Below are positions 48,448-60,376 of a DNA stretch of 64,000 nucleotides, piece by piece. This DNA is from Kingdonia uniflora (taxonomy: Eukaryota; Streptophyta; Magnoliopsida; Ranunculales; Circaeasteraceae). The number at the start of each line of letters is the position of its first letter. The first letter of the stretch is position 1. The stretch spans positions 806,001 to 870,000 of the forward strand of contig JACGCM010001594.1 of NCBI GenBank assembly GCA_014058105.1, written 5' to 3'. The notes under the pieces were generated by a model, which had not been told where the DNA came from, searched no databases, and was given only the letters and a program-made list of their open reading frames with translations. Position numbers and translations under genes: made by a program.

Positions 48448-49010
48448 TGTAGGGACCTATCCCTTGAGCTAACCTAATTCGGGCTACCTTCATGTCATGC
48501 TCACACATTTCACATATGATATAAACAATCAATAATACCACCTAGCCCATGAACTAATGAAGAATGTAGATCGAGCACAACAGAAGAATATGAGCAAGTC
48601 ATAGACACCTGTCTCCAGCGAGCTTAACAATTACTCAGTCAACTACTACTTATCTCATTATTTGGAGAACGTGCTTCAGCACGACAACGAGCTGCGGGTG
48701 AGACCTATATAAAGAAAAAGTTCTAGAAGAGATAGGGACCAGAAAGAAGACTACAAAGAAAAACTTATTATTTACAAGATCAAGTATTTCTAGTTCGAGA
48801 GATCACTTATAATAGGATATCAGCCTCAAGCAATAAAAGTTACTACTACTAAAACCTTCAACTTGAGGTCATGGTGTTTTACCTATTCAAAGGTTTTCCA
48901 TACTAAATAACTTGTGCCATTTTTTTGCTTTACATTAGATTTTGTCACAGGTACATTTGTGTAAGAGCTAATTCCAAGCCATTTCGAGTTTATAGGATTA
49001 AGCCATTATA
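48448..49010 (+). repeat. 3' LTR of inner Tat-like element
   Basis: 563 bp, aligned end to end with the 5' copy. Confidence 0.9.
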
Positions 49011-50574
49011 ATATTGATACATTATATACATTTATATGCTTGTATCGATATTGTTGTCGAATTAAATCTCCAACCCATCATTCTTTTTGTTATTATTTGA
49101 TTCAAACATTACTGCATTCAGTTATTGATACAGGATTTATCTCATATTTTTGCTAAATCCTAACATCGAGAACTATCTATATGTCCCAAGCATCTTCGAC
49201 TCAAGTGTACAAGAATTACATCACTTCTAGAAAACAATTCAACAGTCAAGCGGTTTCCCGCCAAAACAAGCTGAATCCAAAATTTTAATTTTACGCTCTT
49301 TCTGGCGTAAAATTTGGCCCAATAAGCAAGAAATACGGCGCCACAACTGTAAACATCATAAAATATCAAACTCACGACAAAGAGACCTACAATCCAGTCG
49401 TCATCACATCGGCAACTCAAACACACTCTCTCTCCTACATCATTATCCATCACTTCATGCCTTTATCTCCCAAACACTCCGTTATCAATTTTCATACCTT
49501 TCTAGTCTAACCCGCACCTCACATAATTCACATACCCAAAATTTTTTACAAAACTCTAGAACTGTGTTTTACTAATTTCTTCCAACATACATATTAAACT
49601 CAATTTCCTACCTATATTATATCATTCATTTTCATACCTACAATGGTTTTCAACAGAATCGCAAAATATCCCCAACAAACATTCATATCACAAAAATCTC
49701 AAAGAAGCATTAACCTTGTAATCATGCCGCTTTTGAATTCCTTTACTTTGAGACCTTAGCCCTCTGGATTAACACGTTAATTTCCTCGTTACTAATGGTG
49801 GACAAAGATGCTAGTGGCGAATACAGCGAGTTGGAGCTCAGAGAATTTTTTTAGAATAAGAGGTGTGTGAAAAGTTGCCAGCCATGAGGTTATTTATAGG
49901 CCCCACGTGACTGTTCATCGCACCCCTTCGCAACCATTCGAGTACTCGAGCGTAACGCCTTGATCGCCTCTTCTCGAAGTCTTTAATCCTTTGCCTCCTG
50001 AATGCCAACAATCCCATGCATTGCTGCTCCAAACCTTCATATATCTTTTAACTCCTCAAATACCTCCATCCTCGCCAAAGAAACTCTTATGTTAACAAAA
50101 AGATATTGTACATTCAATTCCTTATACCTCAGAACGTCACCTATAGGAGAGAGTACCTAGCCATTTTCCTACAAAAACCTACACACATATTTCCTTTTTT
50201 ATTCCCCTCATATATTCTCGGGCAGTTGCGACAATTCAAAATTCAAATTATGCTCAATAATACAACTACCCAAACATCGAGATATTCTCAACATTCAAAA
50301 AATCCAAAACCATAATTTTATTCAATCATAATTTAAATCTCATTACAGCAGGACATTTTGTCATTACAACAGTCGACGACAAAATCTTACAAAAATAAAA
50401 TCATTTATTTCAGTCAAATAACACAGTACAAGCTTATTCATTAATTACAAGCACATAAGCTAACAGGCTTGATTTTCAACCATTTCGAGCAGAAACAACA
50501 TCTTCCTCCCTCACCAACGCCTTGCCATGGTTCCTTAAGCTATTAATGCACTCTGGCGAACTCACAATAATGGA
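49011..50574. other. Continuation of the host Tat-like element
   Basis: AT-rich. Minus frames at 49160-49453 and 49838-50032 are short; the latter (RRQRIKDFEKRRSRRYARVL) is basic and may be a fragment of another antisense reading frame of the element. Not strong enough to name. Confidence 0.4.
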
Positions 50575-50778
50575 TTACAATGTATAATGGTACTGATACT
50601 CCTCTTCAGCAGCCTTTGCCTCTGCCTTGCTCAGTCTAACATAACTCGGCTCCATCGGAGCCACCATTCGACCATTGATACACCGGTCGCCAAAATATCG
50701 CTTTATCAACACCCAATACTTGGTGTGCACATGATTGCAGAAATCATCCTCCCAAATTTGTGCCCTTATCCTCACCAT
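50575..50778 (-). pseudogene. Short antisense ORF in Tat 3' region
   Basis: 68 codons, minus strand, reading WEDDFCNHVHTKYWVLIKRY then YVRLSKAEAKAAEEEYQYHY. No family recognised. Same orientation as the antisense coiled-coil gene and as 51234-51584, so possibly exons or remnants of accessory antisense genes. Confidence 0.3.
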
Positions 50779-51233
50779 CTCAAAATCTTGAAAATGATTT
50801 TCTTAAGCTACAAGGGGTATTTATATGGCAAACTCAAGGTGTCAACTCCCAAGAGTCAAAGACAGTAATCAATATCAATTGACACCTTGATAACCCAGTC
50901 AACTACACCTCTTAGGGAACCATTTACGGGGCCCTACGCGGTCAGCACATACAAACTTCAAAATCCCATTACAATTTAAAGCAGCATCTCTCGGCATTTA
51001 TCTTTAAGATACTAATTATCCATTACATTCGAGAAGACAAGATATTTATGTCGATATGAAATCAAGAAGCAACTTTTTATTTTATACAGGTAAACATTAC
51101 ATTTTACATTTGCCACAAATTTCCTTCGATTACATACCAGATCGACCTACCAGTTACTTTACATCAGTAGTATGACACATTCTCCCATGAAGGAAAAGTA
51201 GCCACACCCTCCTCCTCTATAACTACCACCATC

Positions 51234-51584
51234 TCATAACCCAAAGGGATTACAGATACGACAGCGCCTGGAGAAGCCACCGCAAGTAGCCCTGCCCGCC
51301 AAAGCATCTTCGTCTTCTACATGGGCAGTGATTAATTCTTGAAGTCTCTCGATGCGCTCTGAGGCCGTCAGTAACCTAAAATGAAAATGACACCGGAAGA
51401 AGAATTGTACTTCGACAATCTCTGCTTCCAATTCTGTCATTACTTCATATATTGGCTCCACCATTTTTGGATAATAAGACATCAACGACAACTGCCCAAA
51501 GTACAACTCCTTCAACTCATCGTACTTGGCATCCACACACCCCAAAAACCTGTTGTACAAAGCCTGAAACTGTGTCATCACCAT
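51234..51584 (-). pseudogene. Antisense ORF in Tat 3' region
   Basis: 116 codons on minus: FQALYNRFLGCVDAKYDELK, then VMTELEAEIVEVQFFFRCHF and RIERLQELITAHVEDEDA, partly helical. Plus-strand frames over the same DNA (51381-51599, 51452-51700) look like shadows. No family recognised; placement just upstream of the polypurine tract matches accessory antisense ORFs of Tat elements. Confidence 0.35.
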
Positions 51585-51839
51585 CGCAGGGTACCTTAAC
51601 CTTCAAAGACTGCCGAGCAATACCTTATCATCCTTCTCTAATCTATTTATATTATCACACTTACCTTCACAGATACTACAGTCAAATGTCTTTCCATTAA
51701 TGTTCATCGGGAACCTAAAATGACTAGGTTTATTTGACTTTTAACCTTGAAAATGATAGAGCACAGATTTCCAGCAGATTTTGACAACCCTTTCGTATAC
51801 CGATATTTTTCTTGACACATCAACAAGTAATTGTGTCGA

Positions 51840-51851
51840 GAAGGAGGTGAT
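51840..51851 (+). other. Polypurine tract of host Tat-like element
   Basis: GAAGGAGGTGAT precedes TGTAGTAGC. Confidence 0.7.
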
Positions 51852-52300
51852 TGTAGTAGCATATTTCTCAGTTTGATAAGGAGAAGCTAATAGAACTTAG
51901 TCGAAGATATCCTGTTATTTGAGAAGATGTCACATCTGCGACCACAGTGCTCGTCCCACTAAAGTAGTTGTTATGTTTGGTCAAATAGAGTCATTGCCGG
52001 GAGATCTGCGGTAATCACCTACTACCTACCAAAATAGGAAACCATTTTTTTTTGTAACTGCCTATATCGACTATAAATACAGGCAGAAAACATGTTAATC
52101 TAATCGGCAATTTTTCCATTAAGATTCATTCTCACATCCTTATAATTCAGCAACTGTAATAATTATCAATTAGTGGATTTTGTACCTAAATCCTCATCGA
52201 GGTCGTGGTTTTTTTTTTAATTTTTACAGTTTCCACGTAAAATCATGTGTGCTTTAAGTAATAGTTGCAAAATTACTTACTAAAGTATTGGCTATGTTAA
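51852..52300 (+). repeat. 3' LTR of host Tat-like element
   Basis: Begins TGTAGTAGCATATTTC, has CTATAAATACAGG (TATA box) near 52071 and CATCGAGGTCGTGG near 52196, shared in part with the inner Tat LTR. The 3' end is not certain because no second copy is present for comparison. Confidence 0.6.
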
Positions 52301-52580
52301 CCTTCTAGAAAATATGCCATTACAAGAATGTAATAACAAATCTAAGGTTGTGTATGGTTCACTGTAATAGGTTGCAAATGCACCGTGGAACAGTGAATCA
52401 GAACTTGCGAGTGATTGGTTTGGGTACTGTACCACAGTGCAGTGTAACAGGTTGCATTTGGATAAATTTTGGTTAACAAACTTTTGCACCCACTTATAGC
52501 CAAAATATAGCTACACCATGTTGTAATCGCAATTGCGGAAAAAAAATCTCCTAAATTTTTTTACCAATCTCCTTTAAAAA

Positions 52581-52619
<39 letters not shown>

Positions 52620-53877
52620 CTAAAATTTTGACCCCATTAATGCATCTCTCTTTCTCTCTCTCTCAGAGAACAAGTATCCTCCATGAATGGAGGAATAAAA
52701 TGTGGGAGTTTGTCTCTAATGGTTTTAGGGGAAGAGAAGGCAATTCATAAAAAATGGTTTTAGAGCTTAGCAAACCAATCACTCTCAAAAGGGTATATTA
52801 CAAGATGTTGCATTACACCTCCGTGTAATTACAGCGGCTTGCCAAATACATCTCGGTGCTGCCTACCAAGCACTGCCTAAGTCTTTTATTTATCTACCGA
52901 GTCTTTCTCTTTCTCTTTCTGTCTCTTTCTCTATCTAATTACACCAAATTAATACCTCAATCATCCCCTTCAATCTTGTGAAGAAGAGGGTTCTTGCAGA
53001 ATCAGTTTGAGGGCTTGATTCTTAATAATAAAAAAATGACCTAATTCATACCTTAAATTGGTGTTTAAAACTAGTATCGATGTGCTATTATCTTCAAATT
53101 GAAATTGGGGTTTAAAACTAGTATCGATGTGCTGATTTTGTAGATTACAAGATATATGAGATCATAGAGTAAGACATATTATAGTTTTTCACAAATTCAT
53201 TATTGATAGAAAAGTTAAACACTAATTATTATTTCATATTAATTGGATGAAGATATCTGGCATAAGCTATGATAAATCATTAATGATATAAAATCTAAGG
53301 CCCAAGGATCTCCAATGGGGTTTAAGTGAGATCAAGTAGTCGTTAGGATGGTGGGATATAAAATGGGTAAATACACCCAAAGAAGTTTTGTCCATGGAGT
53401 TAAATGTTTCTCCTATTTTTGAGACTCTCTTATAAAGTATCATTAAGCCTACTTTGCACTAACTAAGCTTGAAATTATTAGACCACCAAAAGAAAGCTAA
53501 GAAACTTCTAATTAATTAGTGGGTCAAGATAGGCTACACAGTACAGGGAGATGAGGATAACCCTCGGCTCAAAGGTGAGGAAGTATCGCAAGTCAAAATG
53601 TAAGTAACCAGTCTAGTCTTGAACGCGAATGATCACCAACTAGGAGCAATGTATGTCAAATCACCACCCAAAGGAAGGATTCGATGATATATCGCTGTAC
53701 CTACAGACTAAAAAATTAATACCTTAAATATAATATACACTCTGACTCGACCATCCAAACCCTGGGTATGATTGAGATTAAAGACATCAAGTTATAGATC
53801 TTTTACAAATCAAGTTAAACATGCATAATTTTTAAAAAAAAATTACACGTTCTAATATAAGTCTTTGGTTCATGCAG
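52301..53877. other. Unassigned block: MITE-like end, CT repeat, small duplication
   Basis: 52344-52880 may be a decayed hAT-like MITE: left TAAGGTTGTGTATGGTTCAC and, reversed, right TTAGGCAGTGCTTGGTAGGC are loosely similar, and TGTAATAGGTTGCA / TGTAACAGGTTGCA / GATGTTGCATTACA recur inside. A (CT)n run lies at 52584-52615. TTTAAAACTAGTATCGATGTGCT occurs twice within 30-bp near-identical copies at 53057-53086 and 53104-53133. The rest may hold the missing 5' LTR of the second copia or remnants of outer copia RT, but neither was recognised. Confidence 0.35.
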
Positions 53878-54790
53878 CTGTGGACCCTATGATCCAGAAC
53901 CAACTAACTAATATTGAGACCTTGACGGACTCAAAATCAAGATTGTCCTATGCTACCTTGATTTTGATTTTTCTTTCACGGAAGCCAAGCCCGTGTATCT
54001 CATGGATACCTCTTATGATGCTAAGAAAGTAGACCATTCTAAATGGGTCAAAGCCAGTAAAATGGTAAATCTCATCATTCACTCTTCCATCGATCTAATT
54101 CTGTGGGGCGGTATCGCTGAGAAAGGTACCGCAAAGGAACTGTTGGATGCCATTAAGAAATAGTCTGAAGGTTCTATCAAGGGAAGGAAATAAAATAATT
54201 TATCTCAACTTTTATCGCTGAAGTATGATGGGAGTAGAAATGTGCGTTCGCACATTCTTAAAATCTCCAAGTTAGTTCTTACCTTAAAAGAACTCGGTCT
54301 CACTATTGATGATACGTTAATGGCTCACTTAGCAGTTTGGCCTCTTCCAAAAACTTTTTAAATGTTCCATGTTCACTATCAGAATCAGGAGAAGACTTGG
54401 AAAATGAATGAGTTGATTGCAGCATTGGTCTCTGACGAAGAATGGTAGAAGAAAGGTAAAATAGAATTGGCTCATCTGACTACTTCCATGAAGAGGTTGT
54501 CCATCAATTCTCAAGGGAAAAAGAAGTTCAAGAATCAAGGTTCTACGGAGAAGAAAATTTTCAAGTCTGGTCTAGGGCCAAGTTCTCGTTCAGGAAATTG
54601 AAATGGGAAGTAGCATGCGACTTTGTCAGTAACTACTTCATCAGTTATAGAGTGTTTCTTTTGCAAAAAGAAGGGTCATATGAAACAGGACTGTCATTCT
54701 TATAAAAACTTATTAACTAAGAAAGAAGGTATTAATTCTATTTATGTTTGTTTTGAATCTAATTTGGTTGATGTTCCTACCAACTCTTGG
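53878..54790 (+). pseudogene. gag: Second copia gag
   Basis: One frame with stops but no frameshift: MDTSYDAKKVDHSKWVKASK (near 54000), HSSIDLILWGGIAEKGTAKE, SLKYDGSRNVRSHILKISKL, ELGLTIDDTLMAHLAVWPLP. Zinc knuckle CFFCKKKGHMKQDC at about 54646-54687. Stops at about 54163, 54193, 54358, 54447, 54600 and 54612. That pattern, nonsense changes without indels, suggests point-mutation decay. Confidence 0.85.
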
Positions 54791-56310
54791 TGGTCAGATG
54801 TTGGGGCAACTATTCACATTTTAAATTCTCTACAAGGGTTCATCAACAGGCGGCTGGCAAGGCTTGAGGAGTAAGTTTCTTCGAGAGATGCTAGAAGCCT
54901 TCCCATTGAGTTTGTTAGCATTTTTTACTTGGTTTTAGACACATGTGTTACTTTAGATTTGATAGACATCTTTTATATTCTATCGATGAGACGATCTCTA
55001 GTTTCAGTATCTCAGTTGCACTCTTTCAATTATTTTTTCAATTTTAGACATGGTAGTTTTGATATTATTCATCATGATTTTATTATTGGCTCTGGTTTAC
55101 TATTTGATGGGTTATATCGTTTATCTCTTGATCATTCATTTTAGACATCTCTATTATGCTTATCTGCTGAGGCTAGTTTTTCATCTACTTCTAAATATTT
55201 TAGAGTTTCTGAGCAATCTTTAATGCTATAACTAAAACGACTAGGATACATTTATAGAAAGAGGTTAGATATATAGATTAAGATGAGGTTCTCAGGGATT
55301 TAGACTTTTTTAATTTTTAGACTTACATCGATTATATTCATGGAAAATTGACCAAGATCTGGAAATTTGAATCTACTCGTAGCGCAAATCTTTTACAGCG
55401 GATTTATACAGATATATGTGGACCATTTCCAATTTTGTCTTGTGGTGGTCATCAATATTTTATCACCTACATTGATAATTTCTCTCGTTATACCTACATT
55501 TTTCTTATCTACTAGAAGTTTGAATCACTTTTTGTGTTCAAGACTTTCCAATTAGAGGTTGAGAAACAGTTAGATCATAAGATCAAGGTTGTCTGGTCAG
55601 ATTAAGGTGGCAAGTATTATGGTAAGATCGATTAAGACGGTCAATATTCAGGACCATTCTATCAGTATTTAAAGGATCATGGTATTATAGCCCAGTACAC
55701 TACCTCTAAAACACAAGAACATAATAGTATTTGTAAACGTCAAAATTGTACTTATCAAAACATGGTTCGTAGTATGTTATGTCATACTGATTTACCTGTG
55801 AATTTGTGGGGAGAATGCTTACGTTATTCAGCCCATATTCAGAATTGAGTTTCTTCTCGTTCTATTTTAGTTAATCCTTATCATTTATAGACTGGGATAA
55901 ATCCTAGTCTTAATCACTTACGTGTTTGGGATTGTCCTGCAGAGGAATTGTTTAACCCAAATAGCAGAAAGTTTGATTTGAGAATTGTTAGTTGTTTCTT
56001 CGTTTGTTTCCCATAATGATCTAAAGGATTCAAGTTTTACAATCCTTCCCGACCTTTGGAAATTATTGAGTGTGCTCAGGCTTATTTCATAGAGGAGGGA
56101 GAATACTTTACCAGTACTATTCATATAAAAGTTTTTGAGGAGGGTTTTGATACTGTAAGTCCTACTGCTATTCCAATCAGTGTTGCTATAATTCCGCGTT
56201 TATCTGACATTGACAATGTGACAAGTACAGTTTTAGGTCCATCTATTATTCCAGACTCCGTCGTATCACCGATTCTTCCTCAAATTTTTCCTCCATCCGC
56301 TCTTGTCTAG
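54791..56310 (+). pseudogene. Second copia protease and integrase
   Basis: Protease site NSWWSDVGATIHILNSL (near 54785) keeps the catalytic Asp although the following residue is Val instead of Ser/Thr. VLDTCVTLDLIDIFYILSMR and RSLVSVSQLH are normal. Integrase core: IYTDICGPFPILSCGGHQYF near 55405 (first Asp), VVWSD near 55591 (second Asp) followed by a stop, and EHNSICKRQN near 55720, where the catalytic Glu is replaced by Lys. C-terminal region to 56310 ends PPSALV. Frames change near 54870 and 55360. Confidence 0.83.
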
Positions 56311-56379
56311 TATCTTGTCGCTCCACCTCCAGCCTAACCTCTTTTAGTACGGCTATGGCTAGTAGTTTTGTAGATCAGT

Positions 56380-57850
56380 AGCGTGATGCCATGATCGAGG
56401 AGATGAATTCTATGTCTCACAACTCTGTATGAGAGTTGACACCTTTGCCTAAAGGATCTAAGGTAGTTAAATACAAATAGATTTTTAAGACTAAACGTGA
56501 TTTTGAAGGGAAGGTTGAGCGGTTCAAAGTGAGACTTATTGCGAAGGGTTTCAAATAGCGTCCAAGAATTGACTTTGATAAGACTTTCTCATCAGTTTTG
56601 AGGAAGGATTCATTTGGAATTATTTTGGCTCTTACAGCTCATTTTTGACTTAGAGCTTCATCAGATGGATGTCTAGACAGCTTTTCTTAATGGATATCTC
56701 CATGAGGAGATTTATATGTACCAGTCCGAAGGTTTCAAGACCGAATGGAGGGTTCAATTATTTTGTAATCTTAATTACTCTATCTACGGTCCCAAATAAG
56801 CGTCTAGGATGTAGTAGCTACATTATCATGAGGTTCTTTCGAACCATGATTTTGTCGAGTGTAAAATAGATCGTTGTATATACGTTAAATAGAATGGGAG
56901 ACATTTTATATTTATGGTTTTGAACGTCAATGATATTTTACTTGCTAGCAGTGACGTCCAATTTCTTCAGGAGACGAAAGCTTTTTTATCTTAGCATTTT
57001 AATATGAAGGATATGAGAGATGCCAGTTATGTTCTTGGTATCAAGATTGAGTGAGACAGGACCAGAGGGATACTTGGCATATCTTAGAATGCATATATTA
57101 ATAAATTTTTGAAGATGTATGACATATAGGATTATAAAATAGGTAAAGTCCCTGTTGTCAATGGAGATATCTTTAGGAAGACGATGCCACATGAGACAGT
57201 TTCTTTAGACATCGCTAAAGAGTATACTTCAGTAGTTGGTAGCCTCATGTATGGCATGATATGCATGAGACCCAACATTAGTTTTGTTGTTGGGATGTTA
57301 GAAAGGTACCAACATAAACCTTGTATTATTCACTGGCAGACAACCAATAAGGTTCTACACTATTTGAAGAGGACTATAGATTATAGATTGGTTCATAGGA
57401 GATCAGATGAGCTCATGGTTTTGGGCTATTATGACTCAGATTTTACAAAGATGATAAGAAGTCTACTTTTGGCTATGTTTTTATGCTTGCTTATAGCGCT
57501 ATCCCATGGAGAAGTATCAAACAATCTCTTATAGCTTCCTTAACTATGAAAGCAGAGTATGTAGCTTATTTTGAGACTTCTTGACAAGTTGTATGGCTCA
57601 AGTAGTTTATTTATGAGCTGAAGGTTGTTGATTAAATTTCTAAACCATTGTGAGTATTTTGCGACAATGAAGCAGTCATCAAATATGTTAAGAATGATAA
57701 CGTGACTATGGATAACAGGTATATTGACATTAAGTATTACGTTGTCATTTGTCGATACAGGAGATGATTGTTGATCCGTTTACTAAGGGACTTTCGATGG
57801 CAACCTTCAGGGGATATGTTATGTGTATAGGATTGCTAGAGTCTCTTTGA
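56380..57850 (+). pseudogene. Second copia reverse transcriptase and RNase H
   Basis: RT start MIEEMNSMSHNSV near 56391, then TKRDFEGKVERFKVRLIAKG, TAFLNGYLHEEIYMYQSEGF (about 56680-56730). The polymerase motif reads VNDILLASSD (56920-56950): the first Asp of YVDD is Asn and the Tyr is lost. SVVGSLMYGMICMRPNISFV is at 57223-57282 (approximately) and RNase H pieces lie at 57400-57840, ending VDPFTKGLS near 57771. Many TAG/TGA stops. Confidence 0.85.
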
Positions 57851-58205
57851 GGAGCGTTCTTTTACGTGGGAGTAGTTATTAATTTTTTTTATTTATTGCT
57901 ACTGTATTAGGATTCTTTATCCCTATGGGAGTTGACCCCGGCTATCATTTTATCGACATTCAATTTTTATTTTGATTATTTAGTTGTTATTTTATTTGGA
58001 TCCATTATTATAAGTAGGGCTATACACAAAACCGGTGAACCAGTGAACCCGATCCGGACCAACCTGACCCGGCTAGTTTGGTCCGGTTCTCAAGAATTCC
58101 CGGTTCGGTTTCAGATTTGAAAAAATGGCCATCCGCTTTTCATGAAATCGTGAATAGGGCTTAAAATATTTTTCTTAAAAATTGAGTTAGCACCAAGTGG
58201 GAGAT
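57851..58205 (+). other. 3' UTR and polypurine tract of second copia element
   Basis: ACCAAGTGGGAGAT (58192-58205) is the polypurine tract. A GC-rich palindromic patch with AACCGGTGAACC ... GGTCCGGTT ... CGGTTCGGTT lies at 58030-58115, flanked by direct TAGGGCT at 58015 and 58155; it may be a small inserted MITE. Confidence 0.6.
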
Positions 58206-58502
58206 TGTTTGTAATTGGTTGTACCAAATTATTACACCAAGTTAAGGTTGGTGGGACCTAGTGTTACTCTTCATTATGGTTTGAGGGTGTAATGGGAAGA
58301 CCACTCAAATCCTATTAGGTTAAATAGAGAGGAAGTCCCTCTAAGAAGCGACACACAGAAATTTTTCCCATTTAAGTCTATAACCAATCCAAGGAAAGAC
58401 TCCACTTAAACACAAAAGAATTTACAAAAGCAAGAGAAGAGATTAGTATAATCCTTTTCCATATCCATTCATTGATCATAGCAATAGTATAAAATTTCTA
58501 CA
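58206..58502 (+). repeat. 3' LTR of second copia element
   Basis: Begins TGTTTGTAATTGG after the polypurine tract and ends TTTCTACA at the point where host RNase H sequence resumes. Confidence 0.7.
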
Positions 58503-58890
58503 GTTGCTAGTGAGGAGATAAGTTGGTTGAAAGAGCTTTTGTCTTATATTTCTTTATAGAGTAGGCCGATACAATCGATCTTGATCCACTATGATAGTTC
58601 TGCTGTGATAGCTAGAGTATGGAATAATTGCTATAATGGTAAAAAGTTAGCGATTCATTACAAACACAACATGGTAAAAGGGCTTCTCACATTGGGTACT
58701 GTGACAGAGGATTTTGTAAGATCGAAGAATAACCTTACAATTCCTTTGATGAAATGATTGTCCCATGACAAAGTGTGGAACATATCGATTGGGATGGAAC
58801 TTAAGCCCATTTTAGAATTAGGTAGGGTAGGAACCCAACCTAAATGACTGGAGATCCCAAGAATTAGGTTCAATGGAGAAAACAAGTCAT
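58503..58890 (+). pseudogene. Outer copia RNase H, C-terminal piece
   Basis: Reads EEISWLKELLSYI, then ILIHYDSSAVIARVWNNCYN, IHYKHNMVKGLLTLGTVTED and FVRSKNNLTIPLMK, the C-terminal copia RNase H including the IHCDSQA-like strand with its conserved Asp. It belongs to the outer element because it is followed by that element's polypurine tract and LTR. Its upstream half (and RT) is missing. Stops interrupt near 58557 and 58755. Confidence 0.85.
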
Positions 58891-59400
58891 ATCATGATAT
58901 TTGAATCATGTAATTTAAGAGTTTTATAACCCAAAAGTTCATCCCGATGAGTATATGCTATATTTGCATGACATCCTACAATAAGAGTCAGGTTGAGTTT
59001 TTTTAAAACTCATAATGATGATTATAACTCATATTTTGATAGGTTGCCTAGTTACTAGAGCACTCTTGATTGACTCACTAGGGTGATTGTGGAAGTGGGG
59101 CCGTTTTCTACGAGAATTGGGGCAAAATACTTTAGAACTTTCTCCTATACTATGATTAAGTACAGGGCCGTAATATACTGGCTATTTTAGAGGTTGTACC
59201 AAATAGGATTATGTGTGGTTTTCCTTCACTGCATAAAATTGGATAATGAGTTCAAGACATAAATTACTTATTATTCTTATGTTTTGAGGATTGTCCACTA
59301 CGTAAAGGTTCAAGTCTTCAGACACCTTTACTTATGCACAGTTCTATATATCTCACTTTGAAACCATTCTTTTTCTCGCTGAATTTTATAAGTGGAGGAT
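58891..59400 (+). other. Outer copia 3' UTR with polypurine tract
   Basis: No coding signal. TAAGTGGAGGAT at 59389-59400 directly precedes the 3' LTR. Confidence 0.7.
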
Positions 59401-60376
59401 TGTTGGATTTTTAAACAAAACACTTGGTTAAAAATGGTCTTATAAAATTGACTCTTGGTTATCCAATATACTCATATTATCTTTTAATATTTGACCCACA
59501 TTGGTGAGATAAACGTATATGGAAACAGATAAAACCCAAGGTACACTTGTAACTAGTATACAAGTAATATAAGAGGGAATGTATAGTAATAACTGTGTGG
59601 GAGGAGGTTTTAGACCATCTCATACATGGACATCTCTCGGGCGGCCCGGTAGGCCGGGCCTGTTTGGGCTTGAGCACGGGCTTAGGCTCGGGTTTGGGTT
59701 TGGGTTTGGGCAATTGGCTCTTCTAGCTCTGGAGACCCAGGGGGCCCTTGGGCTTGGGCTATGTCTTGTGCAATCTTTTTACTGAAAAGTCCAAGGATAT
59801 TTTTGTTAATACAAAACTATAACGGCTATATTTTATTTTATACTCCTGCAATAAACAAAACGTTATTTGTAACTCCTGTCCATATTTATTTCGTAACTCT
59901 GTAACAGTAATAATTATTTCATAACTTACAAAAACCATTTAATTACTAGTCATTGTAGAATTTTGCTTCATAAAAGGGAATGAGCTCCCCACTGTTTGAT
60001 ATATCAAAAAATACAACTATTTCTATCTAGTTTTTCAACCCTTCATTCTCTTGCTCTTGCTTTCATCTGAGATATTGGTGGTGCAACCAAAGTACAACGT
60101 GATCAATATTGCCGCGCTTGTAGAGTTAACTGCTCGTTATATCCTAGGGAACAACTGATCATTACATTGTTGGTACCTTAGGGAAGATTGGGAAATTATT
60201 TTTAAAAGAGTGTGTGATCCACACCCTAAGCTTCATAGGCTTTCTATTGCAGTTGCAACTCTAGTTCACTTACAATCCCAGTTCATCCCTATATCTGTGT
60301 CAGTTCAAGACTCATTTTAGATTCAAGAATTCACTACTCACTCATTATCAGGTGATACTAAGCTTCTTCTTTAACA
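59401..60376 (+). repeat. 3' LTR of outer copia element
   Basis: 976 bp; begins TGTTGGATTTTTAAAC and ends CTTTAACA. It has single copies of the 24-bp segment duplicated in the 5' LTR and a longer GGGCTTGAGCACGGGCTTAG insertion near 59667. Confidence 0.88.

Larger units (their letters stand above)
41188..49010 (+). mobile_element. Inner Tat-like Ty3/gypsy element with large 5' deletion
   Basis: LTRs 41188-41751 and 48448-49010, both starting TGTAGGGACC and ending CCATTATA. Candidate target duplications are ATATA (41183-41187) and ATATT (49011-49015). The primer-site-like TTTGGCACCCTTTGTGG follows the 5' LTR. Only 250 bp later the sequence is already in the end of RT, so leader, gag, protease and most of RT are deleted. 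Dual RNase H (a second, archaeal-type RNase H) marks the Tat lineage. About 26 of the first 138 LTR bases differ between copies by eye (19 percent, mostly transitions), so it is old although younger than its host. Confidence 0.88.
38880..52300 (+). mobile_element. 3' part of a Tat-like gypsy element, itself interrupted
   Basis: Two pieces, 38880-41187 and 49011-52300, flank the inner element 41188-49010. The left piece carries an antisense coiled-coil gene and the right piece ends in a polypurine tract and an LTR (51852 to about 52300). That is the order found at the 3' end of Tat-lineage elements. gag, pol and the 5' LTR are missing, so this copy was truncated before, during or after insertion. 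The LTR shares CGAGGTCGTGGTTTTTT with the inner element's LTR, so the two are relatives. Confidence 0.65.
53878..58502 (+). mobile_element. Second copia element inserted in outer copia, 5' LTR not found
   Basis: A different copia lineage from its host: gag, zinc knuckle, protease, integrase, RT and RNase H follow in copia order on plus, ending with polypurine tract and a 297-bp 3' LTR (58206-58502). Immediately after the LTR the outer copia RNase H reading resumes (VASEEISWLKELL), so the insertion point is at 58503. The left end is undefined; gag begins near 53878. All domains are interrupted. Confidence 0.82.
35542..60376 (+). mobile_element. Outer Ty1/copia retrotransposon, interrupted by later insertions
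   Basis: LTRs at 35542-36505 and 59401-60376 share sequence along their length (for example GTGTGGGAGGAGGTTTTAGA). Internal order is gag, protease, integrase, then RNase H, which is copia. The reverse transcriptase segment between integrase (ends about 38690) and RNase H (starts 58503) is absent; that interval is filled by Tat-like and copia insertions. Flanking 5-mers ATTTA (35537-35541) and ATTGC (60377-60381) match at 3 of 5 and fit a decayed target duplication inside Harbinger transposase. No primer-binding site is recognisable after the 5' LTR. Confidence 0.88.

Noticed and set aside
59477..59785. ORFs in the GC-rich part of the outer copia LTR
   Set aside because: Simple GGTTTGGG-type repeats give open frames on both strands; the sequence is LTR.
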